Notes: generated by a model not told the origin, from the sequence alone. Positions 1 through 9,055 are shown, numbered from the stretch's first letter. The stretch: DNA of 64,000 bases from Candidatus Krumholzibacteriota bacterium (GCA_022711765.1 JAKLEB010000002.1:815726-879725), one strand, 5' to 3'. Translations and numbers: made by a program.

Positions 1-1
1 C

Positions 2-904
2 GCCCTCGGCCGAGCCCTCGCGCGGTTGAGGCCGGACATCGTCCACGGCCACGGGACGGACGCGTACTCGGCCGCCGTGGTCGACACGAGCTGGCCGCAG
101 GTCGTGACCGTGCACGGCATCCTCTACAAGGAAGTGCGACTCTACCGGGGACTGCCGGGCGCCGTGCGCCGCCAGGCGCTCGCGAGCCTCGAGCGGCGCG
201 TGCTGCGGCGGTCGCGCCACATCCTGGTGATCGCGGACTACGTGCGGGACGCGATCGCGCACCTCACGCGCGCGCGTTTCCATCGTGTCGCCAATCCGGT
301 CGACCGGCGCTGCTTCGACCTGACGGCCCACGACGACGGCCAGACGGTGCTCACCGTCGCGACGGTGCAGGAACGCAAGGGCCAGCTTCACCTGGTCGAG
401 GCGATGGCGCGGGTGCGCCGCGAGGTGCCGGGCGCGCGCCTGGTCTGCCTCGGCAAGATCCTCGAGCCCGCCTACGCGGCGGCCGTGCGCCGGCGCGCGG
501 TCGAGCTGGGCTTGCGGGATGCGGTCGAGCTCGTCGGTTTCGTGCCGGACGACGAGCTCGACCACGCGTTGCAGACCTGCGCCGTGTTCGCGCTCGGTTC
601 GCTCGAGGAGAGCTCGCCCGTGTCGATCGCCGAGGCGATGACGCTTGGCAAGCCGGTCGTCGCCACCCGCGTCGGCGGCGTCCCGGATCTCGTGACCGCC
701 GGCGAAACCGGCTACCTCGTCGAGCACGGCGACGTCGCCGGCACGGCCGACGCGCTGGTCCGCCTGCTCGCCGACGCAGCGCATCGCCGCCAGCTCGGCG
801 AGCGCGCCGCCGCGCGCGCCCGCCGCGACTTCCACCCGGCCGCCGTGGCCCGCCAGACGGTCGACGTCTACCGGCAGATCCTCGAGGAGACCTCCGCGCG
901 ATGA
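2..904 (+). CDS. GT4 family glycosyltransferase, 5' end cut by window
   Basis: Retaining GT-B glycosyltransferase (GT4), expected to add a sugar from an NDP-sugar donor to a surface glycan or lipid-linked acceptor at the inner membrane. The open frame runs back to base 2, with LRPDIVHGHG near the window edge, which is a typical GT4 N-lobe motif, so the true start lies outside and the TTG at 26 is not the start. About 300 residues are visible. The C-lobe has the donor-binding acidic motif (EESSPVSIAEAM, E-x7-E type) followed by GKPVVATRVGGVPDLV. The stop overlaps the next gene's ATG (ATGA at 901-904), so it is co-translated with the sugar epimerase. Donor and acceptor cannot be told from sequence. 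Confidence 0.9.
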   Translation, partial: ALGRALARLRPDIVHGHGTDAYSAAVVDTSWPQVVTVHGILYKEVRLYRGLPGAVRRQALASLERRVLRRSRHILVIADYVRDAIAHLTRARFHRVANPVDRRCFDLTAHDDGQTVLTVATVQERKGQLHLVEAMARVRREVPGARLVCLGKILEPAYAAAVRRRAVELGLRDAVELVGFVPDDELDHALQTCAVFALGSLEESSPVSIAEAMTLGKPVVATRVGGVPDLVTAGETGYLVEHGDVAGTADALVRLLADAAHRRQLGERAAARARRDFHPAAVARQTVDVYRQILEETSAR

Positions 905-1857
905 ACGACCTCTCCAGTATCCGTGTCCTCGTCACCGGCGGCGCCGGCTTCATCCCGAGCCACCTCGTCGATCTCCTGGTCGCCCGCGGCGCGCGGGTCA
1001 CGGTGCTCGACGACCTCTCGGCGGGCACCCGCGAGAACCTCGCGCGTGTGGCGGGCGCGATCGAGTTCGTGGAAGGCTCGGTCGCGGACCGGGACCTCGT
1101 CGACCGCGTCGTCGCCGGGCAGGAGTGGGTCTTCAACTTCGCCGCCAACGCCGACGTGCCGCGCTCGGTCAAGCATCCGGATACCGACTTCACGAGCAAC
1201 GCCCTGGGCGCCCACCACGTCTTCGACGCGTGCCGGCGTCACGGCGTTGGGCGCGTGGTGCAGGCAAGCACGGCCGCGGTCTACGGCGAGCCGCGCTACA
1301 CGCCGATGGACGAGGAGCACCCGCTGCGGCCGATCTCGCCGTACGGCGCGTCCAAGCTGGGCGCGGAGGCCCTCGGCTTCGCCTACCACCACACGTACGG
1401 ATTGCCGTTCACCGCCCTGCGCATCTTCAACACCTACGGGCCGCGCCAGCCGCGCTACGTGATCTACGACCTCTTCCGCAAGCTCGAGCGCGACCGCCGG
1501 CGACTGGAGGTCCTCGGCACGGGCGAGCAGGTGCGCGACTACTGCTATGTCGCCGACACGGCGACGGCGTTCCTCGCGGTGGCCGGCGACGAGGGCACCA
1601 TCGGCGAGGTCTACAACATCGCCGGCGGCCAGCCGGTGTCGATCCGCGAACTGGTCGCGCTCATCCTCGAGACGCTGGGTCTCGCGGACACGGAGCCGTA
1701 CTACACGGGCCAGAGCTGGCCCGGGGACATCTCGCGTCTGGTGGCCGACGTCACGCGCCTGCGCGCGCGGGGGTTCGCGCCGACGGTCGACCTGCGGGAA
1801 GGCCTGCGGCGTTTCGCCGAGTGGATCGACATCGCGCCGGGCGAGGGCGCTCGCTGA
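901..1857 (+). CDS. NAD-dependent nucleotide-sugar epimerase/dehydratase (extended SDR)
   Basis: A 318-residue extended short-chain dehydrogenase of the UDP-glucose 4-epimerase/dTDP-glucose dehydratase type. Rossmann motif TGGAGFIPS at 12-20, catalytic S123, Y148 and K152 (YGASK), and the substrate-loop motif NTYGPRQ are visible. It probably makes the sugar donor used by the overlapping upstream glycosyltransferase (ATGA junction). One oddity is that the third glycine of the GxxGxxG dinucleotide motif (normally GFIGS) is proline at position 19. Family membership is secure, but the exact substrate is not. Confidence 0.92.
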   Translation: MNDLSSIRVLVTGGAGFIPSHLVDLLVARGARVTVLDDLSAGTRENLARVAGAIEFVEGSVADRDLVDRVVAGQEWVFNFAANADVPRSVKHPDTDFTSNALGAHHVFDACRRHGVGRVVQASTAAVYGEPRYTPMDEEHPLRPISPYGASKLGAEALGFAYHHTYGLPFTALRIFNTYGPRQPRYVIYDLFRKLERDRRRLEVLGTGEQVRDYCYVADTATAFLAVAGDEGTIGEVYNIAGGQPVSIRELVALILETLGLADTEPYYTGQSWPGDISRLVADVTRLRARGFAPTVDLREGLRRFAEWIDIAPGEGAR

Positions 1858-1883
1858 TCGGCGGTGGTCGCCGGCCTGGCGCG

Positions 1884-3329
1884 TCACCGCGCGAGCATGA
1901 TCTTCGACGTGTAGCGCTGCCCGCCGGTCTCCAGCACCAGGAGGTACATGCCGGACCCGAGGGCTCGCCCGCCGTCGTCGCGGGCGTCCCAGGGCACGCG
2001 TGACTGCCCGGCGGGCTGGAGCCCGTCGACCAGCGCGGCGACGCGGTGGCCGCGGATGTCGTACACTGCCAGCCGCACGTGGCCGGCGACCGGCAAGGTG
2101 AACGTGATCTCGGTGCGCGGGTTGAAGGGATTGGGCCGGGCGCCGAGTTGCACGGCCTCGAGCGAGACGGGCACGTCGGTCGAGATCTGACAGCCGACGT
2201 CGAGCGCGCCGACGAGGCCGACCCCGCTGTGCGCGGCGGAACAGGGCGATCCGTCCTGCAGGTGGCGGTCGGTGATGTCGCAGTAGAGCGGGTCGTCGCT
2301 GAAGTTCCCGTTCACGCCGATCTGCGTCGCGAGTTCGCCGACCCAGTCGCCGCCCGCGTTGCCGTAGACGTCGCTGGCCGCCAGCGTGGGGTGTCCGCCG
2401 TTGAGGCAGGTGAATCCGGACGGCGTGTTGTACGAGACGATCGTGTGGTCGATGGCGGCGTCGGAATCGGTGCAATAGAGGCCGCCCCCGGCGACGGCCG
2501 CCGCGTTGCGGTCGACCGTCACCGACGTCAGCTGCGGCGTGGCGCCGGTCGCGAAGTAGACCGCACCCCCGCGCGACGCGTCGTTGTTCGCGACCACGCA
2601 CCGCAGCAAGGTCGGAGCGGCGCCGAAGTCGCCCATCACGGCGCCGCCGGCGCCGGGGGCGCCGCCGGCGAGGTTGTCCTCGAGACGGCTGTCGACGAGC
2701 GCCACGACCGACCCGGCGCGGATCGACATGCCGCCGCCCCAGGCGGCCTCGTTGCCGGCGACGACGGTGTCGTCGACGTAGCCCTCCGAGTCGTAGCTCA
2801 CGTCCACCCCGCCGCCGCCCAAGCCGGCCACGTTGTTGCGGACCGCGCATCGCGCGAGGTCCACGACGCCATTGATGACGCGCATGCCGCCACCGCTCGC
2901 TTCGGCCGCGTTTTCCACGATGCGGGCGTCTTCGAGGTGGACCTCGGCGCTGCTCACGAGCAGGCCGCCGCCGCTTCGCCGGTACGAGTTCTCGCCTTGA
3001 GCGAGACCGCCGGACAGGGTGACGCCCTTGATGTGGACCGCCGCGTCCAGGCTCTCCGCGCGCATCACGCGGCCCTGCCCGTCGGCGTCGATGACGACCG
3101 AACCGGGCGCCCCCGGATCGCCGTACAGCGTGACCCCGGCCGCGAGGTCGAGGTCGTGCTCGTGGTAGATGCCGGGCGCGATGATGATCCGGTCACCGGG
3201 ATCGGTGGCGGCGAGGGCGGCGGCGATGGTCGGGTAGGCCGACGGGACGCGAAGGTCGGCGGCCAGACCCTGACCGAGGAACGTCGCGACCAGCAGCAGG
3301 GCGGTCACGCCGGAACGGATTCGTGGCAT
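1884..3329 (-). CDS. secreted right-handed beta-helix protein with C-terminal FlgD/Por-like domain
   Basis: A 481-residue exported protein. An N-terminal signal peptide ends near residue 23 (GQGLAAD). The start DLRVPSAYPTIAAALAA and the following DRIIIAPGIY are the usual opening of pectate-lyase-like parallel beta-helices (Pfam beta_helix / DUF1565 style). The body is made of short repeats rich in GGG, N and V. The last ~80 residues have the PNPFNP motif, YDIRGHRV and SGMYLL, as in FlgD-like or T9SS-type sorting domains that anchor or secrete surface proteins. No catalytic residues could be assigned. ATG start with a GGAGG-type site (rc of 3337-3341). Transcribed away from the AT-rich island at 3413-3613. 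Confidence 0.85.
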   Translation of the reverse strand: MPRIRSGVTALLLVATFLGQGLAADLRVPSAYPTIAAALAATDPGDRIIIAPGIYHEHDLDLAAGVTLYGDPGAPGSVVIDADGQGRVMRAESLDAAVHIKGVTLSGGLAQGENSYRRSGGGLLVSSAEVHLEDARIVENAAEASGGGMRVINGVVDLARCAVRNNVAGLGGGGVDVSYDSEGYVDDTVVAGNEAAWGGGMSIRAGSVVALVDSRLEDNLAGGAPGAGGAVMGDFGAAPTLLRCVVANNDASRGGAVYFATGATPQLTSVTVDRNAAAVAGGGLYCTDSDAAIDHTIVSYNTPSGFTCLNGGHPTLAASDVYGNAGGDWVGELATQIGVNGNFSDDPLYCDITDRHLQDGSPCSAAHSGVGLVGALDVGCQISTDVPVSLEAVQLGARPNPFNPRTEITFTLPVAGHVRLAVYDIRGHRVAALVDGLQPAGQSRVPWDARDDGGRALGSGMYLLVLETGGQRYTSKIMLAR

Positions 3330-3412
3330 TGGTGGGCCTCCAGCGAAGCGGATCTATTCGAAATCGGCAGGTGCTGGCGCGGGAGCAGCTGAAGCGGATG
3401 CCGTTGGCGGAA

Positions 3413-3427
3413 TAAAGATTTTACGCA
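3413..3427 (+). repeat. left terminal inverted repeat of the AT-rich element
   Basis: TAAAGATTTTACGCA, an exact reverse complement of 3599-3613. Composition changes from GC-rich to AT-rich at this point. Confidence 0.8.
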
Positions 3428-3598
3428 TTACAACGACGCCCAAGAAAAAAATAACAGCCGCTGACGACTCGCCTTTAGCGAACAGAATTCGAATTTCATA
3501 TATTTTCTATATTGTTAATATATACGGCGATAAGGCTAATATTCTAGTTTATATGGTAACTATTAGCGATATAGAGCTTACCTCCTTGTGAGGGCGTC

Positions 3599-3613
3599 TG
3601 CGTAAAATCTTTA
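3599..3613 (-). repeat. right terminal inverted repeat of the AT-rich element
   Basis: TGCGTAAAATCTTTA, an exact reverse complement of 3413-3427. GC-rich sequence resumes immediately after it. Confidence 0.8.
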
Positions 3614-3726
3614 GGATAGATCGTCGCAGAACCCGGCGGCGCCTGAAGCGACCTGGCGGCAGCGTCCGATGAATCCGTACCGGCGGAGCGATCGGGCCAG
3701 TCGGGTCCGAATCCGGGCGGGTCCCG

Positions 3727-3735
3727 TGGTATACT
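3727..3735 (+). promoter_or_regulatory. extended -10 promoter for the repeat-containing secreted protein
   Basis: TGGTATACT is a TGn extended -10 with 5 of 6 matches to TATAAT, rare in such GC-rich DNA. No good -35 lies at 17 bp, as is usual for extended -10 promoters. It would start RNA near 3742, about 87 nt before the ATG at 3829. Confidence 0.5.
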
Positions 3736-3828
3736 CGACGCGCAAACGCTGGCCCGGCCGGGGATCGGTTCCGGCCAGCGCGCGCCAGGATGGCAGGGAC
3801 CCGTGCACGAACCTCGAGGAACGCCGTG

Positions 3829-5583
3829 ATGACATCGCCAGCCCGCGCCCTCGGCGCGCTCGTCTTCCTGGTCGCCGGCGTCGCCGCCGCGATGGCCGCC
3901 TGGCCGGGCGACCCGACCGTCAATGTCCCGTTGAGTCTCGCGCCGGGCGCGAAGAGCGATGTCTTCGCCGTGACCGACGGCGCGGGCGGCGCGATCGTCG
4001 CCTGGGAGGATGAGCGCTCGGGCGGGCGCGACCTCTATGCGCAGCGCGTCGCGGCCGACGGCTCGGTCCTCTGGCAGAGCGACGGCGTGCCGGTGTGCAC
4101 GTCCGCGGGCGACCAGGCGCTCTACCACTCCTCGACGGGGACGACCGGATTCACGCCGCTCGTCGCCGACCCGGCGGGCGGCGCCTGGATCGTCTGGCAG
4201 GACGAGCGCGCGTTCGCGACGCGAGCGCGCGACGTGTACGTCCAGCGGCTCGACGCGAACGGAGTGCCGCTGCTGGCGGCGAACGGCGCGCCGGTTGCGA
4301 CAGGCGCCGGCATGGAGGACCAGCCGACCGCCTGTCTCGACGCCGCCGGCGGGCTGATCGTGGTCTGGCAGGACAAGAACGACGATCCCGTGTTCGCCAA
4401 CCTCTACGGCCAGCGGCTCGATGGGAGCGGCCGGCCGCTCTGGAACGGCGGCGCGCCGGTCGCGATCGTGGTCTGGGCGTGGGACCAGGACGGGCCGACG
4501 GTCTGCGCGGACGGACACGGCGGCGCTTTCGTCGCCTGGAGCGACAGCCGCGACGACGTGGGCGACGTCTACGCGCAACGCGTCGATCCCGACGGCGTCG
4601 CGCTCTGGACGCTCCACGGCGTGCCCGTGGCGACCGGCGAGGACGGGCAGGACGCGATCACGATCACGCTCGCCGCGGACGGCGACCCGTTGCTCGCCTG
4701 GGTCGACCGGCGCACGGGCTCGCCCGACATCTACGCCCAGAAGCTGGTTGCCGCCACCGGCGCCTCCCGCTGGACCGCGGGTGGGCGCGCCGTCTGCACG
4801 GCCCCCGAGTCGCAGTACCGGCCGGCGCTGGCGAGCGACGCCGCCGGCGGCGCCATCGTGGCGTGGTTCGACTATCGCGACGCGAGCGGTCCGCCCTGGA
4901 ACCTGAACATCTACGCGCAGCGGATCACGACCGGCGGAACCGCGGCCTGGCCGGCGAACGGCGCGCCGGTGTGCCTGGCGCCCGACGCGCAGCGCGACGT
5001 CGATCTCGCCAGCGACGGGGCCGGCGGGGTGTTCTGCGCCTGGGAGGACAACCGCGCGGGAACGGGACTCGAGGATGTCTACGCCCAGCACGTCGATGCG
5101 AACGGTCAACCTCGGTGGACGATCGACGGAGCGGCCGTGTGCACCGCGCCGGGCAATCAGCAGAGGCCAGACGTCGTGGCGGGCGCGGGCGGCCTGATCG
5201 CCGCCTGGACCGACGACCGAGACGCGCTGTACGAAGCGGACGTGTATTGCGACCGCGTCGTCGCGGCGGATCCGACGGCGGTGGCGCCGGACGCGGCGGT
5301 GTCGGGCGGCCTCGGCTTCGACGTGCTCGGGGCGCCCGACGGTTCGGCCGCGCGGCTCGCGCTGACCTCGCTTCGCGACGCGACGGTCGACCTCGCGATC
5401 TACGACCTGCGGGGCCGTCTGGTGCGCTGGTTGCTGAGCGGCTCGTTCCAGCCCGCGGGCCGGCGCCTCGTCGGCTGGGACCGCCGCGACGCGGCTGGAC
5501 AGCCGGTCAGCGCCGGGGTCTACCTCGCGCGTGCGAGCGACGGTCACGCCAGCGTGGTCGGGCGCGTCATCGTGCTGCGATAG
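3829..5583 (+). CDS. secreted repeat (propeller-like) protein with C-terminal FlgD/Por-like domain
   Basis: A 584-residue exported protein of unknown specific function. I place the start at the ATG at 3829 (GAGGA at 3815-3819 upstream), which gives a clean signal peptide ending near AAMAAWPGD; an in-frame start at 3790 would add an arginine-rich extension. The body holds about eight copies of a ~50-residue unit with the patterns YAQR-x-DG-x-LW, GxPVC, AGGAxVAWxD-R and QxxP, probably blades of a propeller. The C-terminal ~85 residues carry LAIYDLRGRLVRWLLSG and a late SAGVYLAR, a FlgD-like sorting module like that of the divergent gene. It is probably a surface or extracellular structural or binding protein. 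Confidence 0.8.
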   Translation: MTSPARALGALVFLVAGVAAAMAAWPGDPTVNVPLSLAPGAKSDVFAVTDGAGGAIVAWEDERSGGRDLYAQRVAADGSVLWQSDGVPVCTSAGDQALYHSSTGTTGFTPLVADPAGGAWIVWQDERAFATRARDVYVQRLDANGVPLLAANGAPVATGAGMEDQPTACLDAAGGLIVVWQDKNDDPVFANLYGQRLDGSGRPLWNGGAPVAIVVWAWDQDGPTVCADGHGGAFVAWSDSRDDVGDVYAQRVDPDGVALWTLHGVPVATGEDGQDAITITLAADGDPLLAWVDRRTGSPDIYAQKLVAATGASRWTAGGRAVCTAPESQYRPALASDAAGGAIVAWFDYRDASGPPWNLNIYAQRITTGGTAAWPANGAPVCLAPDAQRDVDLASDGAGGVFCAWEDNRAGTGLEDVYAQHVDANGQPRWTIDGAAVCTAPGNQQRPDVVAGAGGLIAAWTDDRDALYEADVYCDRVVAADPTAVAPDAAVSGGLGFDVLGAPDGSAARLALTSLRDATVDLAIYDLRGRLVRWLLSGSFQPAGRRLVGWDRRDAAGQPVSAGVYLARASDGHASVVGRVIVLR

Positions 5584-5587
5584 CGGG

Positions 5588-7630
5588 CTATTCCCGGCGC
5601 TCGCGGATCAACCGCCCGAGAATCTCCAGGCTGCGCACCACCGCCGGGTCGCCCGGATTCAGCGCCTGTGCCCGGCGCACCGTGCCGAGGGCGCCGGCGA
5701 GGTCGCCCTGCTGCTGCTGGATGGCGGCGAGGAGCAGCAGCGGCTCGACCCGCTCGGGCTGATCCCGGCGCAGAGCGTCCAGCTCGGCGCGCGCTGCGGC
5801 GAGGGAATCGGCTCGGATGAGCGCGCGCACGAGCAGCACCCGCACGCCGAACGCCGTCGGGTCCTGCCGCACGGACTGCCGGAGCCGCGGCACCGCCTCG
5901 GCAGCGCGCCCGGTGACCTCGAGAAGCTGTCCGAGCATGGCCGGCAGGAGCGCGTCGTCGGGCACGACCTCGCACCAGGCGGCGAGCGCCGCGGCGGCCC
6001 GCGTCACCTCCGCGGGGGATGCTCCGGCCGCGAACTCCAGGATGGCGGCCGTGGTCGCCGTCTCGGGATCGAAGGGGCTGCCGTAGCGCGCGACGACGTC
6101 CTCCATCCTCGGTCCGCGCCGGGCGTAGACGACCGCGTTGCGGCAGAAGAACACGCAGATCCAGTCGGGATCGCCGCGAAGCCGGCGCCGCAGACCATAG
6201 TCGCCGCCAGGGGCGGAACGCCGGTCCACGACGGCGAGATCGAGGTCCCACCGCTCGCAGAGTTCGTCCCAGCCCTCGCCCGTGCTCATCAATCGCCCGT
6301 AGGCCGCGAGGAATCCCGGCGGGTAGATGTCGAGCCGGCCGTCGATGAACACCTGCCGTTCGGGCCAGAGATCGTGGATGAGGTAGCCGCCGTAGCCGAG
6401 CGGGTTGAAGAGGCGGCCCTCCGGGCCGATCGAGCGCAGGAACGTCGTCACGCTCGCGAGCTGCAGGTCGGCCGCCACGCCGAGGCCGGGCCGGCGCACC
6501 TGGCCCTGCCCCATGGGGACGCCCCAGCGGAAGACGGCCGGGACGCTCGCGAGGGCCACGGCCAGGACCAGCGCCGGCACCGCGATCTTGGCCGCGCGCC
6601 ACCGGCCGGTCCAGGCTCCGTGGAGCCCGATCACGACCGGGACCATGATCGCGAACTCCGAGACCCCCCGCACGTTCCGCAGCGCGAGCGCGGCGAATGC
6701 CGCGGCGGGCGCCAGCACCGGCCAGACGAGACGGCGCCGCGAACCGGCGAGCGCCGCCGCCACGATGAACGCCACGACGCCGAGGTCCAGCCGGAACAAC
6801 GCGCCGCGATAGCCCGGGTGCAGCGCGCTGCGCAGCTCCTGGATCGCATCGCGGATCTCGGCGCGGGCCACGAGCTGGAGCGGGTAGAGGAGCGCGTGGA
6901 CGTGGTTGGGATTGAGCAGGGTCACGAGGACGAGTGCGCCGAGCGCGGCGAGCCGCGACCGCAGGCTTGGCGCGCCTGGCGCCGGACCGCGCGCCAGCCG
7001 TTCGCCCAGCCAGAACAACGCGACCAGCATCAAGCCGAGCCCGAATCCGGCGTGCAGGTTGGCCCAGACCAGGAAGACCGGCGCCAGGGCGACCAGGTAG
7101 CGGCGTTTCCCCGTGATCTGCTCGAGGCGGAGCAGGAGGAGCACGGCCGCGAGGAGCACGGCGGTGAACATGTGCGGACGGACGAACGCGCGGGTGGCGA
7201 GCAGAGGTCCGGCCAGAAGGACGCCCACCGCGACCGGCGCCAGGCGCTCCCGCCAGCGGTCGCCGACCAGCGCGGCGCCGGCGGCGAGCGCGAGGGCGGC
7301 CATCGCGAGCAAGGCCTTGAAGAGGATGAGCAAGTCGAGCCCGCCCAGCCGCGCCACGGCGTAGAACACCACCTCGGCGAGCCACTCGTGGGTCACCCAG
7401 CGCCTGCCGGCCGCGGTGAACGTGAAGGGGTCGGTGGTGGGGATGTGACCTTCCGCGACGATCAGCTCGCCGGCCTCGAGGTGCCACCAGACGTCGCGGT
7501 CCGGTTCGGGGAAGACGGCGAGCAGGCCGCCCAAGAGGACCGCGGCGAGCAGCGCGGCGTGCGCGAGTCGATGGGCGGACCGAGGAGCGCCGGGAGGCTC
7601 ACGGTGGCGATCAGCGGCCTGGCGGCTCAC
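5588..7630 (-). CDS. polytopic membrane protein with C-terminal TPR region
   Basis: A 680-residue inner-membrane protein. The N-terminal two thirds hold about ten hydrophobic helices. The first periplasmic loop, DRDVWWHLEAGELI followed by THEWLAEV, resembles the acidic loop of GT-C membrane glycosyltransferases and a widespread uncharacterised family. A soluble region (GYGGYLIHDLWPERQVFIDGR) follows, then TPR-like helices from about residue 540 to the end. I prefer the GTG at 7630, preceded by GGGAGA with 8-nt spacing; a GTG at 7690 opens the frame but lacks a ribosome site. It lies downstream of the HEAT-repeat gene on the same strand. Substrate unknown; glycosyl transfer is inference. Confidence 0.75.
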   Translation of the reverse strand: MSRQAADRHREPPGAPRSAHRLAHAALLAAVLLGGLLAVFPEPDRDVWWHLEAGELIVAEGHIPTTDPFTFTAAGRRWVTHEWLAEVVFYAVARLGGLDLLILFKALLAMAALALAAGAALVGDRWRERLAPVAVGVLLAGPLLATRAFVRPHMFTAVLLAAVLLLLRLEQITGKRRYLVALAPVFLVWANLHAGFGLGLMLVALFWLGERLARGPAPGAPSLRSRLAALGALVLVTLLNPNHVHALLYPLQLVARAEIRDAIQELRSALHPGYRGALFRLDLGVVAFIVAAALAGSRRRLVWPVLAPAAAFAALALRNVRGVSEFAIMVPVVIGLHGAWTGRWRAAKIAVPALVLAVALASVPAVFRWGVPMGQGQVRRPGLGVAADLQLASVTTFLRSIGPEGRLFNPLGYGGYLIHDLWPERQVFIDGRLDIYPPGFLAAYGRLMSTGEGWDELCERWDLDLAVVDRRSAPGGDYGLRRRLRGDPDWICVFFCRNAVVYARRGPRMEDVVARYGSPFDPETATTAAILEFAAGASPAEVTRAAAALAAWCEVVPDDALLPAMLGQLLEVTGRAAEAVPRLRQSVRQDPTAFGVRVLLVRALIRADSLAAARAELDALRRDQPERVEPLLLLAAIQQQQGDLAGALGTVRRAQALNPGDPAVVRSLEILGRLIRERRE

Positions 7631-7711
7631 GTGCGCGTTCTCCCGGTTCCAGGTCGTCGTGGCGTCGACGGCGCGAGCACGATCGTACACCCGGCGCGCC
7701 TGGCGCCGCGA

Positions 7712-8107
7712 TCAGCCGGAGATCGTGTGGCGCCAGAGGACCGCGGACACGTTGAAACCGCCCCGGCAAGCGGCGATCGCCTTGTGGACCTCGCGCTGGC
7801 AGACCGCGCGATCGTGCTGGCAGCCGGCGCCGGTCTGCAGGCGCTCGAGGACGGGCAGGGCGGCGGGATCGCCGAGCTGGCCGAGCGCCCAGATGGCGCG
7901 ATTCCGCTCGTCCAGCGGCGCGTCCACGCTCGTGGCCACGGCGGAGAGCGCCGCGACGGCGCCGCCGCCGAACCGCGCTTGCGCGTCACGGGCGGCGACG
8001 CGCACGTCGCCGCCGATCCACAAGCCGATGCCGATCCACGCCGCGACGATGACGGCGAGCGGGATCACGACGAGACGCAGGCGCTTCGGCCGCAGGTCCT
8101 GGACCAC
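7712..8107 (-). CDS. small membrane-anchored HEAT-repeat protein
   Basis: A 131-residue protein with one N-terminal transmembrane helix (LRLVVIPLAVIVAAWIGIGL) followed by a short HEAT-like repeat (DERNRAIWALGQLGDPAALP) and four cysteines near the C terminus. The GTG at 8107 is chosen because GGGAGG lies 9 nt upstream; the frame remains open to 8164 without another site. No function can be assigned, but HEAT repeats usually mediate protein contacts. It sits between sdhB and the polytopic membrane protein, all on the minus strand. Confidence 0.65.
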   Translation of the reverse strand: MVQDLRPKRLRLVVIPLAVIVAAWIGIGLWIGGDVRVAARDAQARFGGGAVAALSAVATSVDAPLDERNRAIWALGQLGDPAALPVLERLQTGAGCQHDRAVCQREVHKAIAACRGGFNVSAVLWRHTISG

Positions 8108-8272
8108 CGCTGGCGACCTCCCGTGGGACCGACCGATGATAACGGATCGGCGCCGCGCGGGCAACGACGGCGAGGATCGGCAACGCCACGCCGCCGACGG
8201 CGCCGCCCGGCGCCGCGGCGCCGCACCGCCGGGCCGGTCCCATCGGTCTGCGCAGGCCGAGCCGAGGAGCCG

Positions 8273-9043
8273 CTAGTCGGATCCTCCGATGAAGGCCTTC
8301 AGGTACTCCCGGCGCATGACGGCGATGTTCTCGATGGAGATCGCCTTGGGGCAGACCGCCTCGCACTCGCCGTGATTCGAGCAGTCGCCGAAACCCTCGG
8401 CGTCCATCTGGTTGACCATCGCCCAGGCGCGGCGCTTGCGCTCAGGCTCGCCCTGGGGCAGGCGCGCGAGCTGGGCGATCTTGGCCGACACGAACAGCGA
8501 CGCCGACCCGTTCGGACAGGCCGCCACGCAGGCGCCGCAACCGATGCACGACGCCGCGTCCATCGCCTTGTCCGCGTCTTCCTTGGGAATCGGCACGGCG
8601 TTGCCGTCGGGAGCCGAGCCCACGTTGGCGGCGACGAATCCGCCAGCCTGCTGGATGCGGTCGAACGGCGTGCGGTCGACGACCAGATCCTTGATCACGG
8701 GAAACGGCCCCGCGCGGAACGGCTCGACGGTGACGGTCTCGCCGTCCCGGAACGGGCGCATCCGGATCTCGCACGTCGTGCAGCCCGAACCCGGGCCGTG
8801 GGCGACGCCCTTGATCACGAGGCCGCAGGTGCCGCAGATGCCCTCGCGGCAGTCGCTGTCGAACTCCACCGGCTCCTGGCCCTGGCGGGCGAGGTCCTCG
8901 TTGAGAAGGTCGAGCACCTCGAGGAACGACATCTCGTCGAGCACGTTCTTGACGGTGTAGTTCTCGAAGCGGCCCTTCTGCTCGCCGCGCTTCTGACGCC
9001 AGATCCTCAGGTGGATCGACTTGCCGCTCGTCGTTTCAGCCAT
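8273..9043 (-). CDS. sdhB: succinate dehydrogenase/fumarate reductase iron-sulfur subunit
   Basis: A 256-residue electron-transfer subunit carrying electrons from the flavoprotein to quinone. The plant-type [2Fe-2S] ligands are C65, C70 and C73 (CREGICGTC) with C88 or C91. Two ferredoxin-like clusters follow in [15 protein letters not shown] and [16 protein letters not shown], giving the usual [2Fe-2S], [4Fe-4S], [3Fe-4S] set. It is the last gene of sdhCAB, 12 nt after sdhA. Length and motifs match the B-type enzymes of menaquinone users. Whether it works mainly as SDH or fumarate reductase cannot be settled from sequence. Confidence 0.96.
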   Translation of the reverse strand: MAETTSGKSIHLRIWRQKRGEQKGRFENYTVKNVLDEMSFLEVLDLLNEDLARQGQEPVEFDSDCREGICGTCGLVIKGVAHGPGSGCTTCEIRMRPFRDGETVTVEPFRAGPFPVIKDLVVDRTPFDRIQQAGGFVAANVGSAPDGNAVPIPKEDADKAMDAASCIGCGACVAACPNGSASLFVSAKIAQLARLPQGEPERKRRAWAMVNQMDAEGFGDCSNHGECEAVCPKAISIENIAVMRREYLKAFIGGSD

Positions 9044-9055
9044 GGGGCCACCTCC

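Larger units (their letters stand above)
3413..3613. mobile_element. MITE-like AT-rich element with 15-bp terminal inverted repeats
   Basis: A 201-bp island of strikingly low GC in a ~70% GC chromosome. Its ends are perfect 15-bp inverted repeats: TAAAGATTTTACGCA at 3413-3427 and TGCGTAAAATCTTTA at 3599-3613. Both ends terminate in TA (3413-3414 and 3612-3613), which fits a TA target duplication as made by IS630/Tc1-mariner transposases. With a 7-base offset both ends also share GACGCCC just inside the repeat. There is no internal ORF of transposase size, so it would be non-autonomous. An alternative is a horizontally acquired or regulatory AT-rich promoter region with a chance repeat, but a perfect 15-bp match placed exactly at the edges of the composition change argues against chance. 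Confidence 0.6.
3330..3828. other. 499-bp intergenic region between divergent secreted-protein genes
   Basis: The only gap above 300 bases in the window. It holds a sharply AT-rich block (about 3413-3613) bounded by 15-bp inverted repeats, then GC-rich DNA with an extended -10 promoter near 3727-3735 for the plus-strand gene. I see no convincing coding frame and no tRNA-like structure. Frames crossing it on the minus strand are arginine-rich and lack start signals. Confidence 0.7.

Noticed and set aside
3413-3613. Inverted repeats as a simple transcription terminator
   Set aside because: The arms are 171 bp apart, no U-tract follows, and the two flanking genes are divergent so none ends here.
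8150-8272. Repeated GGCGCCG motifs between sdhB and the HEAT gene
   Set aside because: Only short, imperfect repeats; no regular spacing or structure beyond base composition.
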